Positions 17,295 through 25,713 of a stretch of DNA of 42,881 nt are shown here, one piece after another; position 1 is the first letter of the stretch, and every line of letters starts with the position of its first letter. This stretch comes from Clostridiales bacterium. Lineage in GTDB: Bacteria > Bacillota > Clostridia > Lachnospirales > JAQSXR01. A program made the translations under genes and the position numbers. The notes under the pieces are model-generated. The model worked only from the letters and a program-made list of their open reading frames with translations. It was not told where the DNA came from and made no database searches. The stretch lies in contig JAQSXR010000017.1 in the NCBI GenBank assembly GCA_029256575.1, forward strand, positions 1-42,881. The letters are read 5' to 3'.

Positions 17295-17323
17295 AGTATA
17301 ACAAACATACGTTCGATAGTCAA
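17295..17323 (-). promoter_or_regulatory. SOS-type promoter: LexA box inside a consensus promoter
   Basis: On the minus strand TTGACT (17318-17323) and TATACT (17295-17300) are exactly 17 bp apart. The spacer contains CGAACGTATGTTTG (17302-17315), which agrees at 13 of 14 positions with the Gram-positive LexA/DinR consensus CGAACRNRYGTTYC. LexA bound there would block RNA polymerase, so the radical SAM operon should be induced by DNA damage. The transcript would start about 10 nt before the ATG. Confidence 0.8.
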
Positions 17324-17355
17324 TACCATGATAATTAGTTTGATTTAATATTAAT

Positions 17356-17420
17356 AAAAAAAATAATCTTATTGATTTTACTGGCATTGAATTGCCAGTA
17401 ACCAATTAAGATTATTTTTT
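17356..17420. terminator. Strong bidirectional terminator after the FNT channel gene
   Basis: TACTGGCA/TGCCAGTA pairs around a 6-nt loop and continues into AAATAATCTTA/TAAGATTATTT with A and T runs on the two sides. It overlaps the stop codon of the minus-strand channel gene. Confidence 0.85.
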
Positions 17421-18058
17421 TAATGTTTATTTTCAGATAATCTATACTTTTCAGTGAAACCTACGAATAAGCCACCAACAATATTACCTAGACCAACTAT
17501 AATAAAGGAAGAAATCATTGGAGTTTCAAATCCAACATTTATTGTATAGAAAGAATAATAAAACATATTTGCAACAACATGGTCAAATCCACTTATAACA
17601 AATGCTGCAACAAATATTAAACAAAAGAAAACACCAAGTGATTTATTGGTTTTTTCAAAGTATTTATTTGATAGTACACCATAAGCTACTAACACTGCAC
17701 AAAATATTGCCATTATAAATAGACTTAATAGATTGTCGCTTAATTTTTTATGTACTAACTCACTTAATGGTTCTGTTAATTTTGGGCTGAGTCTTGTTTG
17801 ACTTATTAGTATGCTATAAGCAATCGAGCCTATAAAGTTACCACAAAAAGTTATAACAATGTCAAGCGGAGAATAATCTTTCGCTACTGAAAAAGGGACT
17901 ACCTTGGTAAAGAGCATTTCATAAAAGTTCATTACGAGAAAAATACCTACTGTAAAGAACAAAGCACCCACTACTTTATCAGGTATTAATAGGTAAGTGG
18001 TTGCACCAAGACCTATATACATTCCGGCCATCGACGAGTTGATTAATTTTTTTAGCAT
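17420..18058 (-). CDS. Formate/nitrite transporter (FNT) family channel
   Basis: The 212-aa hydrophobic protein has about six membrane segments and the FNT landmarks SSMAGMYIGLG (8-18) near the start and GFDHVVANMF (157-166). The latter holds the pore His160 and Asn164 seen in FocA/NirC-type proteins. These pentameric channels pass formate, nitrite or hydrosulfide. At 212 aa it is shorter than the usual 255-285 aa, mainly at the ends. No pyruvate formate-lyase or nitrite genes are nearby, so the substrate is open. The start is ATG 18058, and a good promoter lies 40 nt upstream. Confidence 0.85.
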   Translation of the reverse strand: MLKKLINSSMAGMYIGLGATTYLLIPDKVVGALFFTVGIFLVMNFYEMLFTKVVPFSVAKDYSPLDIVITFCGNFIGSIAYSILISQTRLSPKLTEPLSELVHKKLSDNLLSLFIMAIFCAVLVAYGVLSNKYFEKTNKSLGVFFCLIFVAAFVISGFDHVVANMFYYSFYTINVGFETPMISSFIIVGLGNIVGGLFVGFTEKYRLSENKH

Positions 18059-18097
18059 TTGATTTATAATCCTTTTCCTTAGTTATTTGCGATACCT

Positions 18098-18126
18098 ATT
18101 ATAACTTGTGTTATCGATATTTGCAA
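18098..18126 (-). promoter_or_regulatory. Promoter of the FNT channel gene
   Basis: On the minus strand TTGCAA (18121-18126) and TATAAT (18098-18103) are 17 bp apart. CGATA/TATCG arms flank the -10 region and could be an operator. The rest of 18127-18328 is AT-rich, with nothing else I can support. Confidence 0.6.
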
Positions 18127-18328
18127 TAAAACAATGAAAATAATCATTAAATGTTAAATAAGTTTATAAAAGTTATAATTAGATTTATAAAAATAGTAAA
18201 AAATGGAACTATTCTATCAAATTTACGTCATTATAAAAATAGGATACATTTACTTTAGTTATGTTTAAAGGTATATTAATTAAGTAGGTGGATAATATAT
18301 CTAAATATGGATAGGATAGGAGAACAAT

Positions 18329-18886
18329 ATGAACAAGAAAATTGCAATTTTATTAATTGTTATTATTATGTTAACAGGATGTGCTAGGAATGTTGATAAG
18401 ACAACAAATACAGTTACAGTTACAAATACAGTAACAATTACAGAAACAGAGGATCAAGGAACGAATGAGGATGTAGTAAATTCTTTATTTACAAGTTTAG
18501 CAACGGATGCACCTGAAGATGCACTACTTCTTATAGTAAACGGAGTAGATAATGTTAATTATAAAGATGCGAATACGATAGAAACAGTTACAATTGAAGG
18601 AGTTACGAGTAATTCTGAGAGTATGCTGCTTGTTCCAAAGTATCAAGAGAGCATAATTACTATTGAATCAGTAGAGTATAATATAGAAACAGAAGAGATA
18701 GAAACAAAATACGAAATGTTTAATTCTGGTGCAACTCGTAATGGATATGCAATAAGGTTTAATGCGTTTCGACCAGAGGGAGCACCAATAAATAAAATTA
18801 CTATAACATATAATGGTGAAACAATAGATTATTTAGTTTCATATAATGGAAAAGATGGGAATCCAACATTTGAATATGTTGAATAA
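18329..18886 (+). CDS. Putative lipoprotein of unknown function
   Basis: The 185-aa protein starts MNKKIAILLIVIIMLTGCARN, a lipoprotein signal peptide with lipobox LTGC (Cys18), so the mature protein should be anchored to the outer face of the membrane. A Thr/Val-rich tether (TVTVTNTVTITET) follows, and then a domain of about 130 residues rich in beta-strand-like sequence. I do not recognise the domain. A ribosome-binding site (AGGAGAAC) precedes ATG. It stands alone between the FNT promoter and a GNAT gene. Confidence 0.75.
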   Translation: MNKKIAILLIVIIMLTGCARNVDKTTNTVTVTNTVTITETEDQGTNEDVVNSLFTSLATDAPEDALLLIVNGVDNVNYKDANTIETVTIEGVTSNSESMLLVPKYQESIITIESVEYNIETEEIETKYEMFNSGATRNGYAIRFNAFRPEGAPINKITITYNGETIDYLVSYNGKDGNPTFEYVE

Positions 18887-19018
18887 AACAATAATAAGAT
18901 TATGATTGAAGCAAATTGGTGTTTATAACAAATAATATAATATAAAAATCGCTATCAAAAAACTTAGTATTTATTTTTTTGTAATAATATGTTAGCATTA
19001 TAAGTAGAGGTGATTTAC

Positions 19019-19462
19019 ATGATAAGAAAAGTAGAATTAGAAGATGTTAAAGTTTGTGCAGAAATATTTAGTGAAGCATATAGTGGTGAACCTTGGAATC
19101 ATAGATGGCCAATCGATAGAGCAGTTGAGTATTTAATGGAGTATTTTAGATATGGGAAATTTATCGGGTATGTAGTATGTGATGAGGATAATAAAATTTG
19201 TGCTGGACTTTTTGCACATGAAAGAACTTGGTTTAATGGTAGCGAAATATATATTGACGAGGTATTTGTTAAACCAGGAATGCAAGGAAAAGGGTTAGCT
19301 ACAAAATTAATTAATAAAGCAAAAGGAATAGTGAAAGAAAACAATATGTTAGGGTTAACACTTATGACACATAGAGGCTATCCTGCTGAAAAAGTATATC
19401 AAAAAAATGATTTTGTTGCGGACCAACATTTAATGTTTATGGAGTTCGACGCGAATAAATAA
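19019..19462 (+). CDS. GNAT-family N-acetyltransferase
   Basis: A 147-aa protein with GNAT motif A at VFVKPGMQGKGLATKLINKA (acetyl-CoA pyrophosphate loop Q/R-x-x-G-x-G/A: QGKGLA). It ends with VYQKNDFVADQHLMFMEFD, typical of motif B. I start at ATG 19019 with AGAGGTG 6 nt upstream rather than GTG 19010, which overlaps that site. The family transfers acetyl groups to amines; the substrate here is unknown. It is monocistronic and ends in a strong terminator. Confidence 0.85.
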   Translation: MIRKVELEDVKVCAEIFSEAYSGEPWNHRWPIDRAVEYLMEYFRYGKFIGYVVCDEDNKICAGLFAHERTWFNGSEIYIDEVFVKPGMQGKGLATKLINKAKGIVKENNMLGLTLMTHRGYPAEKVYQKNDFVADQHLMFMEFDANK

Positions 19463-19473
19463 TATTTATAATA

Positions 19474-19505
19474 AAAAACCCCATCAAATTCTTGATGGGG
19501 TTTTT
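19474..19505. terminator. Terminator of the GNAT gene
   Basis: A perfect 14-bp stem (AAAAACCCCATCAA with its complement) and 4-nt loop followed by Ts. The A-run on the left also makes it usable in the opposite direction. Confidence 0.9.
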
Positions 19506-19519
19506 GCGAACTATCCCTA

Positions 19520-19634
19520 TTGTATCAAAGTGATACAAAGAGAACCGTCCCTATTGTATCACTTTGATACAATAAGAACCGTCCCCATTGTATCAAAGTG
19601 ATACAAAAAGAACCGTCCCCATTGTATCACTTTC
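19520..19634. repeat. 34-nt palindromic repeat array (three and a half copies)
   Basis: Palindromes TTGTATCA-N3-TGATACAA start at 19520, 19554 and 19588, exactly 34 nt apart, with a half copy at 19622. The three central bases alternate AAG, CTT, AAG, so successive units are inverted. The linkers read AGAACCGTCCC, a motif I recall seeing in many Firmicute intergenic regions. It sits between the GNAT terminator and the 3' end of the GH13 gene and resembles a REP- or MITE-like element. Confidence 0.85.
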
Positions 19635-19638
19635 TTAT

Positions 19639-21477
19639 TTATACTAAATCTACTTTAATTATTGCAGTTTCTTCTGCTTTTAATTCTATGTTGACAAAAT
19701 CTTTGTCATATCCAATGATTGTTCCGCCAATTATTATTTCTGCGTTTTTACAATCGCCCAATAATCCGATAGGGAGAGAGAATCTTCTGTTATAGGAGTA
19801 TTGTGAATTGATTAGGAGATACGCTTCATTATCTAAGAATCGTGCATAGCAGATTGCTGACTCATCTTCTAGTAAGAAACGATGAGCACCTTTCTTTAAT
19901 ACGTCACTTGATTTTCTAAGCGCTGTCATTTGTAAATAGGTATCATATATTTCTTTATCCCACTTTTCTTCGTCCCATGTAAAATTATATCTACATCCTT
20001 CAAAATGACCTAATTTACCATCAAGGCCAATCTCATCACCATAGTAAATACAAGGAACACCTTTGAAAAACATAAGCATCTTTATGGAAGTTAGTACATT
20101 CGCTCTAGATATGCTAGGTGTAGTACCGATTCTATGGATATCGTGGCTATCTAATTGGTTGAAAAGAATTCTTTGTACTTGATTAGGTATCTTTGCAAGT
20201 CTTGATTCTACCTCACGTTTGAATATAATACCGTTTTTTACTTTTGCTTTATTATTATTAACTTTCCAAGCAATTGTATGATCAAATTCACCTAGATATT
20301 TTCTTACTGGGCGATTGAAATAGTAATAGCTCATTATGGAATCCCACATATCTCCTTGAAGATATTCAGCAGCATCTGCCCAATGTTCAGCAAATAAATA
20401 AGCATCTGGTTTTATTGACTTAACTTCATTTCTTACGTCTTTCCAAACTTTATCATAAACAATTGTAGTGCGCATCTTACCAGTATTATGTCCAACGTCA
20501 AAACGCCATCCGTCAATACTGTAAGGAGGATTTATCCAATGCTTTAGAATACTGTCAGCATTTTTGTACATTAGATTTTGTAGTTCTTCATTGGTATAGT
20601 TAAGAGAGAAAAGATTTGGAACATCATTCCACATCTCAAAATTACCATCAGGTTTTAGGAAATAAAATTCCTTGTGTTCTTTTACCCAGTTATGTAAATC
20701 TCCTGTATGGTTAATGGATATGTCTAGTACTATTTTCATATCATTGGAGTGCAAGGCTTCAATCAAATCAATTAAAGCAGGGTTTCCACCGAATCCAGGG
20801 TCAACTTCAAGGTAGTTTGAACAATCATATTTATGATGTGATGGTGCAGTAAAGATTGGGTTCAAGTAAACACTATTTACACCGATTGATTTAAGGTAAG
20901 GAATCTTTGCAGTTACACCCTGTAAATCTCCACCAGAAAAATCGATATTTCCGCCTACTTCATAAGGAGTAGGGAGAGCATCCCATTCATTTTTACGGGA
21001 GGCATAGCCTAAATATGTATAATCACCATTTTGAACATCATTAGATTCATCACCATTAAAGAAACGATCAACGAATATTTGATAAAATATTGCATCATCT
21101 AACCAAGTTGCAGCGTTAAATTCTGCAATTATAGTAAATTCATAGTCTTCCAAAGGTACATATTCAGTAACACCTAATTGATTGTAAAAATAGACATCTT
21201 CTTCTGTACATATGAAAAAAGAGTATTTTACGGATGGTTGGTCGATTATCAAAGGAGCTGAGTAATATGTGAATTTCCCTTTCGTTATGATATCGAGCAT
21301 TGGGATTGAGATTTCTTCGCCATTCTTAGTATTCCTTAAAAATACTTTCGTAATAGGGGAGTCAGTAAATGCACGTAATGTAATCGTAATTGTTTCGCCT
21401 ATTTGGGGATTTAGATTAGTAACATATTGTTCAGAGGTTTCTGAATAAATACTTTCAAGCCAATTTAATTGGTTCAT
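19639..21477 (-). CDS. GH13 alpha-glycosidase, cyclomaltodextrinase/neopullulanase-like
   Basis: The 612-aa enzyme has an N-terminal beta-domain (residues 1-120) then a GH13 barrel. Conserved regions seen: DISINH (252-257), GWRFD with nucleophile Asp327, acid/base Glu364 in AEHWAD, and SHD with transition-state Asp446. The N-terminal domain plus HKYDCSNYLEVDPGFGG resembles cyclomaltodextrinase, neopullulanase and maltogenic amylase (GH13_20), which hydrolyse cyclodextrins, pullulan and maltodextrins inside the cell. No signal peptide is present, in agreement. AAAGGAAG precedes ATG 21477. It is transcribed alone, next to two GH3 genes on the other strand, and its stop codon lies 5 nt from the palindromic repeat array. 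Confidence 0.88.
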   Translation of the reverse strand: MNQLNWLESIYSETSEQYVTNLNPQIGETITITLRAFTDSPITKVFLRNTKNGEEISIPMLDIITKGKFTYYSAPLIIDQPSVKYSFFICTEEDVYFYNQLGVTEYVPLEDYEFTIIAEFNAATWLDDAIFYQIFVDRFFNGDESNDVQNGDYTYLGYASRKNEWDALPTPYEVGGNIDFSGGDLQGVTAKIPYLKSIGVNSVYLNPIFTAPSHHKYDCSNYLEVDPGFGGNPALIDLIEALHSNDMKIVLDISINHTGDLHNWVKEHKEFYFLKPDGNFEMWNDVPNLFSLNYTNEELQNLMYKNADSILKHWINPPYSIDGWRFDVGHNTGKMRTTIVYDKVWKDVRNEVKSIKPDAYLFAEHWADAAEYLQGDMWDSIMSYYYFNRPVRKYLGEFDHTIAWKVNNNKAKVKNGIIFKREVESRLAKIPNQVQRILFNQLDSHDIHRIGTTPSISRANVLTSIKMLMFFKGVPCIYYGDEIGLDGKLGHFEGCRYNFTWDEEKWDKEIYDTYLQMTALRKSSDVLKKGAHRFLLEDESAICYARFLDNEAYLLINSQYSYNRRFSLPIGLLGDCKNAEIIIGGTIIGYDKDFVNIELKAEETAIIKVDLV

Positions 21478-21655
21478 AATTTTCTTCCTTTCAAGGGGGG
21501 ACTCGTTCTATTTATAAGAGTATTATACTTGATTTGAAGAGAATAGCAATAATAATACTACATTTATTGTTGAATAAATATTATCAGTTGGTAAACTATA
21601 GTATGGAATAAGTCGATAATGTGAAATTATGAAACAAATAGGAAAGAGGTTCTTT

Positions 21656-22900
21656 ATGAAGAAAAAATTAATACTTATAAATGTTATGTTAGTATCACTT
21701 CTTATAGGGGGGTGTGGGAGCAAAAATGCGAATAATACACAAACTAACACCCAAACCAGCACGCAAAATGAGACACAGACAATTACACAAACGAAGGACG
21801 AGACACCGGTACCTGATAACGATGGGGTGGAAGGACCTTCAAATAATGGGGATGAAGAATTAATAGTGGATGACGATGGTATTTTCTCGGATTATTATAG
21901 AGATGCTTTAGAAAAACTTAGAACAATGACATTAGAAGAAAAAGTAGGGCAAATTTTCTTAACACGTTGTCCAATAGAAACGGATATTACAAGCATTCAA
22001 CAATACCATCTTGGTGGGTATGTATTATTTAAACGAGATTTTGAAGGTAAGACAACAGAGGATGTAATCAATACGATTACATCATATCAAGAAATATCCA
22101 AGATACCATTAATTATAGCAACAGATGAAGAAGGAGGATCTGTTGTTCGAGTAAGTAGCAATTCGAATTTATCCAAGACTAAGTTTAATTCTCCTCAAAC
22201 TATTTATCAAAGTGGTGGATTTAAAGCCATATATAATGATTCAATAAATAAAGCTAATTTGTTAAAAACATTAGGAATTAATCTAAATTTAGCGCCAGTA
22301 AGTGACATTGCATCTAGTAGTGAAGATTATATATTTGATAGAACCTTTGGTTTATCAGCAGAAGAAACAGGAGAATTTGTACAAAATGTTGTGAAAGCGA
22401 CAAAAGAAGTAGGAATCGGTTCTTGTCTTAAGCATTTCCCAGGCTATGGAGGGAATGTTGATACTCACACCGGAATGGCAGTAGATTCAAGACCATATAG
22501 TTCATTTGAAACGTCTGACTTTTTGCCTTTTATTGCAGGAATCGAAACTGGGGTAGAAACAATACTAGTTTCTCATAATATAGTTGAAGCCATAGATAGT
22601 AGCTATCCGGCGTCATTATCTCCAGAAGTTAATAAAGTATTAAGAGAAAGACTTGGATTTACAGGAGTGATTATTACAGATGATTTAGAAATGGATGCAA
22701 TTAAACAATACACAAATGGACAAAATCCAGCAGTTTCTGCACTTAATGCAGGGAACAGCATGCTTATAATAACTGATTTTGAAGAGGGGTATCAAGCGGT
22801 TTTGGAGGCAATAAAAAATGGAGAAATTAGTGAAGAATTACTTGATAAGGCAGTATTTCGAATACTTGCTCTTAAATATTCACTTGGACTGATTCAATAG
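21656..22900 (+). CDS. GH3 lipoprotein, NagZ-like beta-N-acetylhexosaminidase
   Basis: I start at ATG 21656 (414 aa), with GAAAGAGG upstream. The ATG at 21629 lacks a site and would add residues before the signal peptide. Lipobox IGGC (Cys20) and a Thr/Asn/Gln-rich tether to about residue 75 show surface anchoring. The GH3 domain has KHFPGYGG (259-266), the D-x-H acid/base pair Asp269/His271 specific to NagZ-type enzymes, and nucleophile Asp342 in TDDLEM. Extracellular NagZ-type enzymes remove GlcNAc from peptidoglycan fragments or chitooligosaccharides. One GH3 domain only, with no C-terminal alpha/beta sandwich, as usual for NagZ. Confidence 0.88.
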   Translation: MKKKLILINVMLVSLLIGGCGSKNANNTQTNTQTSTQNETQTITQTKDETPVPDNDGVEGPSNNGDEELIVDDDGIFSDYYRDALEKLRTMTLEEKVGQIFLTRCPIETDITSIQQYHLGGYVLFKRDFEGKTTEDVINTITSYQEISKIPLIIATDEEGGSVVRVSSNSNLSKTKFNSPQTIYQSGGFKAIYNDSINKANLLKTLGINLNLAPVSDIASSSEDYIFDRTFGLSAEETGEFVQNVVKATKEVGIGSCLKHFPGYGGNVDTHTGMAVDSRPYSSFETSDFLPFIAGIETGVETILVSHNIVEAIDSSYPASLSPEVNKVLRERLGFTGVIITDDLEMDAIKQYTNGQNPAVSALNAGNSMLIITDFEEGYQAVLEAIKNGEISEELLDKAVFRILALKYSLGLIQ

Positions 22901-22955
22901 AGCCCAAATAAATAAAATAGAGCCAAAATAAAATAGAGCGAAAGTAAAATAGAGT
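22895..22955. repeat. Short degenerate tandem repeat after the NagZ-like gene
   Basis: AATAGAGC-like units (AAATAGAGCC, AAATAGAGCG, AAATAGAGTA) recur at roughly 18-20 nt spacing, starting at the stop codon. The first unit overlaps the end of the gene, so the array may have grown from coding sequence. No terminator is clear in 22901-23112. Confidence 0.6.
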
Positions 22956-23112
22956 ATAAGGAATATTAGTTATAACTGGATTATGCGAAATCGTACAACA
23001 TATTATCATATTTGAGTTTTATATCAATATAATGAATGTAGATATTATTTATTATAGAGAATGTCTAATCTGAGCCTGAGAGAATCAGGTGTTTCAAAAA
23101 AGGGAGGCACTT

Positions 23113-25362
23113 ATGAACAAAAAACTCAAAAAAAGTATATCCATTTTACTAACGGTAGCACTTATATTTTCTTTGTTTACAAGTAATCGATTAATGACTA
23201 CTGCATTAGCAGAGGAAATACCAATTTATAAAAATCCAAATGCTCCAGTTGAAATGAGAGTAGCAGATCTACTTAGCAGAATGACACTCGATGAGAAAAT
23301 TGGACAAATGATTCAAGGAGAAGTTGGGTCTGGGGAAGGAAATGTAAAACCAGAAGATACCATAACCTACGCAATTGGTTCCGTATTTAGTGGAGGAGGC
23401 GCTGATCCTGCAACGGGTAATGATATGCAAAGCTGGTACAATATGGTTACAGCAGTAGTCGATGCTTCATTAAAGAGTAGACTAGGAATACCTATATTAT
23501 ATGGAGTAGACGCAGTTCATGGTAACAATAATGTAATTGGAGCTACAATATTCCCTCATAACATTGGATTGGGAGCAATTGGAACGGCAGATTTAAATGA
23601 TGCTATCCGCATTGTAAAGAGAGTTGGGGAAGCAACAGCAAAAGAAATGAGGATTACCAATATTCCTTGGAACTTTTCGCCTTGTCTTGCAAATCCGCAA
23701 GACCCAAGATGGGGAAGAACTTACGAAGGATTTGGAGAAGACTTGAATTTAGTTTCTAAACTTGGAGTAGCATATGTGCAAGGATTACAAGGGGAAACAA
23801 TTAATGATTTAAAGAATCCTTACAAGGTAGTTGCCACAGTGAAGCACTATGTCGGGGAAGGTTATACATTTAACGGAACGAATCAAGGAAATGTATCTTC
23901 AATGACAAAGGAACAGATAGCAGCACAAATTTTACAACCTTATATAGAGGCAATAGCTGCTGGAGCAAGAACAGTTATGCCATCCTACAGTAGTATACAG
24001 GGTGTAAAGATGCACGCGAGCAAATATTTATTAACAGATATATTGAAAGTTAGATTAGGCTTTACTGGGTTTATTATTACAGATTATAATGCTATTTCGC
24101 AAATCACAGTAGATGAAGCAGGTAACACAATAAGTGATTTGAAGAATCAAATAAGAGTTGCAATTAATGCAGGCAATGATATGCTAATGCAGCCTACGAA
24201 TTGGAAAAGTTGTATAACAAAATTACGTACTCTTGTACTTGATGAAATGGCAGTACCAGGGACGGGTGTTACAATGCAGAGAATTAATGATGCAGTTTCG
24301 AGAATTTTAAGGGTAAAATTTGAGTTAGGATTATTTGAAAAACCAATAACTCCAAATCCTGCATATAATTCAAATATAGCTGCTGAATTTGGATCTAGTG
24401 AGAATAGAGCATTGGCAATGGAAGCTGTCAGCAAATCAATGGTACTTCTAAAAAATGATGCAATAAATGGAGTGCCGATTCTTTCACAACTTAAGAATAT
24501 GAAAAATATTTTTGTTGCTGGTAAGAGTGCTGATAATATTGGAAATCAATGTGGTGGATGGACAATTCAATGGCAGGGAAGTTCAGGGCCTATTACTCAG
24601 GGAACTACGATACTTCAAGGAATACAAAATACCATAACGTCAGAACAAAAGGTTACCTATAGTATAGATGGGACAGGGGCACAAGGTAAGGACGTTGCAA
24701 TAGTTGTAATTGGAGAAAAACCATATGCAGAAGGAAATGGAGATAACTTAAATGGATTAGGTTTCGATGCGACAGACCTTGCAACCCTAGCAAATGTTAA
24801 GGCAGCTGGAATACCAACTATTGTTGTACTAATCTCCGGAAGGCCAATGATCGTTCGGGATCACATTGCTGATTGGGCAGGACTTATTCAAGCTTGGCTT
24901 CCAGGTACTGAGGGGAAAGGTGTTGCAAATGTTCTCTTTGGTGAAAAAGACTTTGTTGGAAAGCTACCTTTAAAATGGTCTTATTATGCAGAGGCATATC
25001 CACTTACATCTAATAATTCTCAATATGTAATGTTTGATAAGGGATATGGACTTAAAAAGAATCAAGTTACACCTATATTGCCAGTAATTGCAAACGCAAG
25101 TAATTTAAAACAACTCCTAAATGAATACTCAAAATCAGGGGCACTAAAGAGTCCATTACTAAAACAATTGACGAATAGCCTAAGTCAAGCAGAGCATCAA
25201 TTAAGTTTGTCGAGACCAGACAAGGCAGCGAAACATATGGAAGATTTTATTAAACATCTTAATAAAAAGCAAATGGAAAGGTGTATTCAATCAGGAGCAA
25301 AAACGATATTGAATAATGAGGCCAATGCATTAATTAATCTTTGGTTAAAGAAAAAGAAATAA
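23113..25362 (+). CDS. Secreted GH3 beta-glucosidase with C-terminal FIMAH domain
   Basis: I start at ATG 23113 (749 aa) with AGGGAGG upstream. Residues 1-33 are a signal peptide ending near TTALAEE. The two-domain GH3 core has WGRTYEGFGED (200-210), KHYVGEG (244-250), nucleophile Asp324 in TDYNA, and a C-terminal alpha/beta sandwich with SKSMVLLKN and LISGRPM. The last 90 residues (LKQLLNEYSKSGAL..LKQLTNSL..AEHQL..AAKHMEDFIKHL) match a FIMAH domain, a short helical module found at the ends of secreted Gram-positive hydrolases. It would act outside the cell on beta-glucans, cellodextrins or xylan side chains. A small CCTGA/TCAGG hairpin lies just before the ribosome-binding site. Confidence 0.9.
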   Translation: MNKKLKKSISILLTVALIFSLFTSNRLMTTALAEEIPIYKNPNAPVEMRVADLLSRMTLDEKIGQMIQGEVGSGEGNVKPEDTITYAIGSVFSGGGADPATGNDMQSWYNMVTAVVDASLKSRLGIPILYGVDAVHGNNNVIGATIFPHNIGLGAIGTADLNDAIRIVKRVGEATAKEMRITNIPWNFSPCLANPQDPRWGRTYEGFGEDLNLVSKLGVAYVQGLQGETINDLKNPYKVVATVKHYVGEGYTFNGTNQGNVSSMTKEQIAAQILQPYIEAIAAGARTVMPSYSSIQGVKMHASKYLLTDILKVRLGFTGFIITDYNAISQITVDEAGNTISDLKNQIRVAINAGNDMLMQPTNWKSCITKLRTLVLDEMAVPGTGVTMQRINDAVSRILRVKFELGLFEKPITPNPAYNSNIAAEFGSSENRALAMEAVSKSMVLLKNDAINGVPILSQLKNMKNIFVAGKSADNIGNQCGGWTIQWQGSSGPITQGTTILQGIQNTITSEQKVTYSIDGTGAQGKDVAIVVIGEKPYAEGNGDNLNGLGFDATDLATLANVKAAGIPTIVVLISGRPMIVRDHIADWAGLIQAWLPGTEGKGVANVLFGEKDFVGKLPLKWSYYAEAYPLTSNNSQYVMFDKGYGLKKNQVTPILPVIANASNLKQLLNEYSKSGALKSPLLKQLTNSLSQAEHQLSLSRPDKAAKHMEDFIKHLNKKQMERCIQSGAKTILNNEANALINLWLKKKK

Positions 25363-25403
25363 ACGGATTTATTTCCAATGGTTACGCAATGAATAATTAT
25401 CGG

Positions 25404-25496
25404 AAGTTCAGGCACAATTTAGCTTGCTAAATTGTGCCTGAACTTAAATTATTTTGATATAGTTATAAATAAAACGAGTAATTGTGCCTGAACTTA
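25404..25496 (+). terminator. 18-bp perfect hairpin with a duplicated 3' arm
   Basis: Stem 25404-25421 pairs perfectly with 25428-25445 around a 6-nt loop. The following T-tract is weak (AAATTATTTT). The 3' arm sequence (AATTGTGCCTGAACTTAA) recurs at 25479-25496, and TAAATAAAACG-type sequence recurs after each arm. This lies in the 351-nt gap after the GH3 gene. It probably ends GH3 transcription, and the extra arm could pair alternatively with the 5' arm. Confidence 0.7.
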
Positions 25497-25557
25497 AGCT
25501 GTTTAGATTTAACCATAATAAATAAAACGGTTAAGTGCGCTTGATATATGTATTTGA

Positions 25558-25586
25558 TTGAAAAACATTTTTTTGCATGGTATACT
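25558..25586 (+). promoter_or_regulatory. Promoter of the oligo-1,6-glucosidase gene
   Basis: TTGAAA (25558-25563) and TATACT (25581-25586) are 17 bp apart, about 128 bp before the ATG. The leader up to 25713 shows no riboswitch or clear catabolite-control (cre) site that I can recognise. Confidence 0.6.
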
Positions 25587-25713
25587 TTTTATTATAAATT
25601 TATTAAGATAATAAAATAAGAGTATTTTATTAAAGGTTATGAAGTGGATGATTCAAGCCATTTAATTAATAGGTGAAAAATAGCATATAAAAGTTATGTA
25701 GGAGGATGTATAA

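Noticed and set aside
17279-17329. 17-residue N-terminal extension of the radical SAM protein
   Set aside because: It would start upstream of the promoter and contains only hydrophobic sequence not found in the family.
19520-19634. CRISPR array at the 34-nt palindromic repeats
   Set aside because: The linkers are themselves repeated, not unique, and the unit is an alternating palindrome.
25500-25560. CcpA cre site near the oligo-1,6-glucosidase promoter
   Set aside because: The AAACGGTT-like sequence lacks the flanking TG and CA bases of the consensus.
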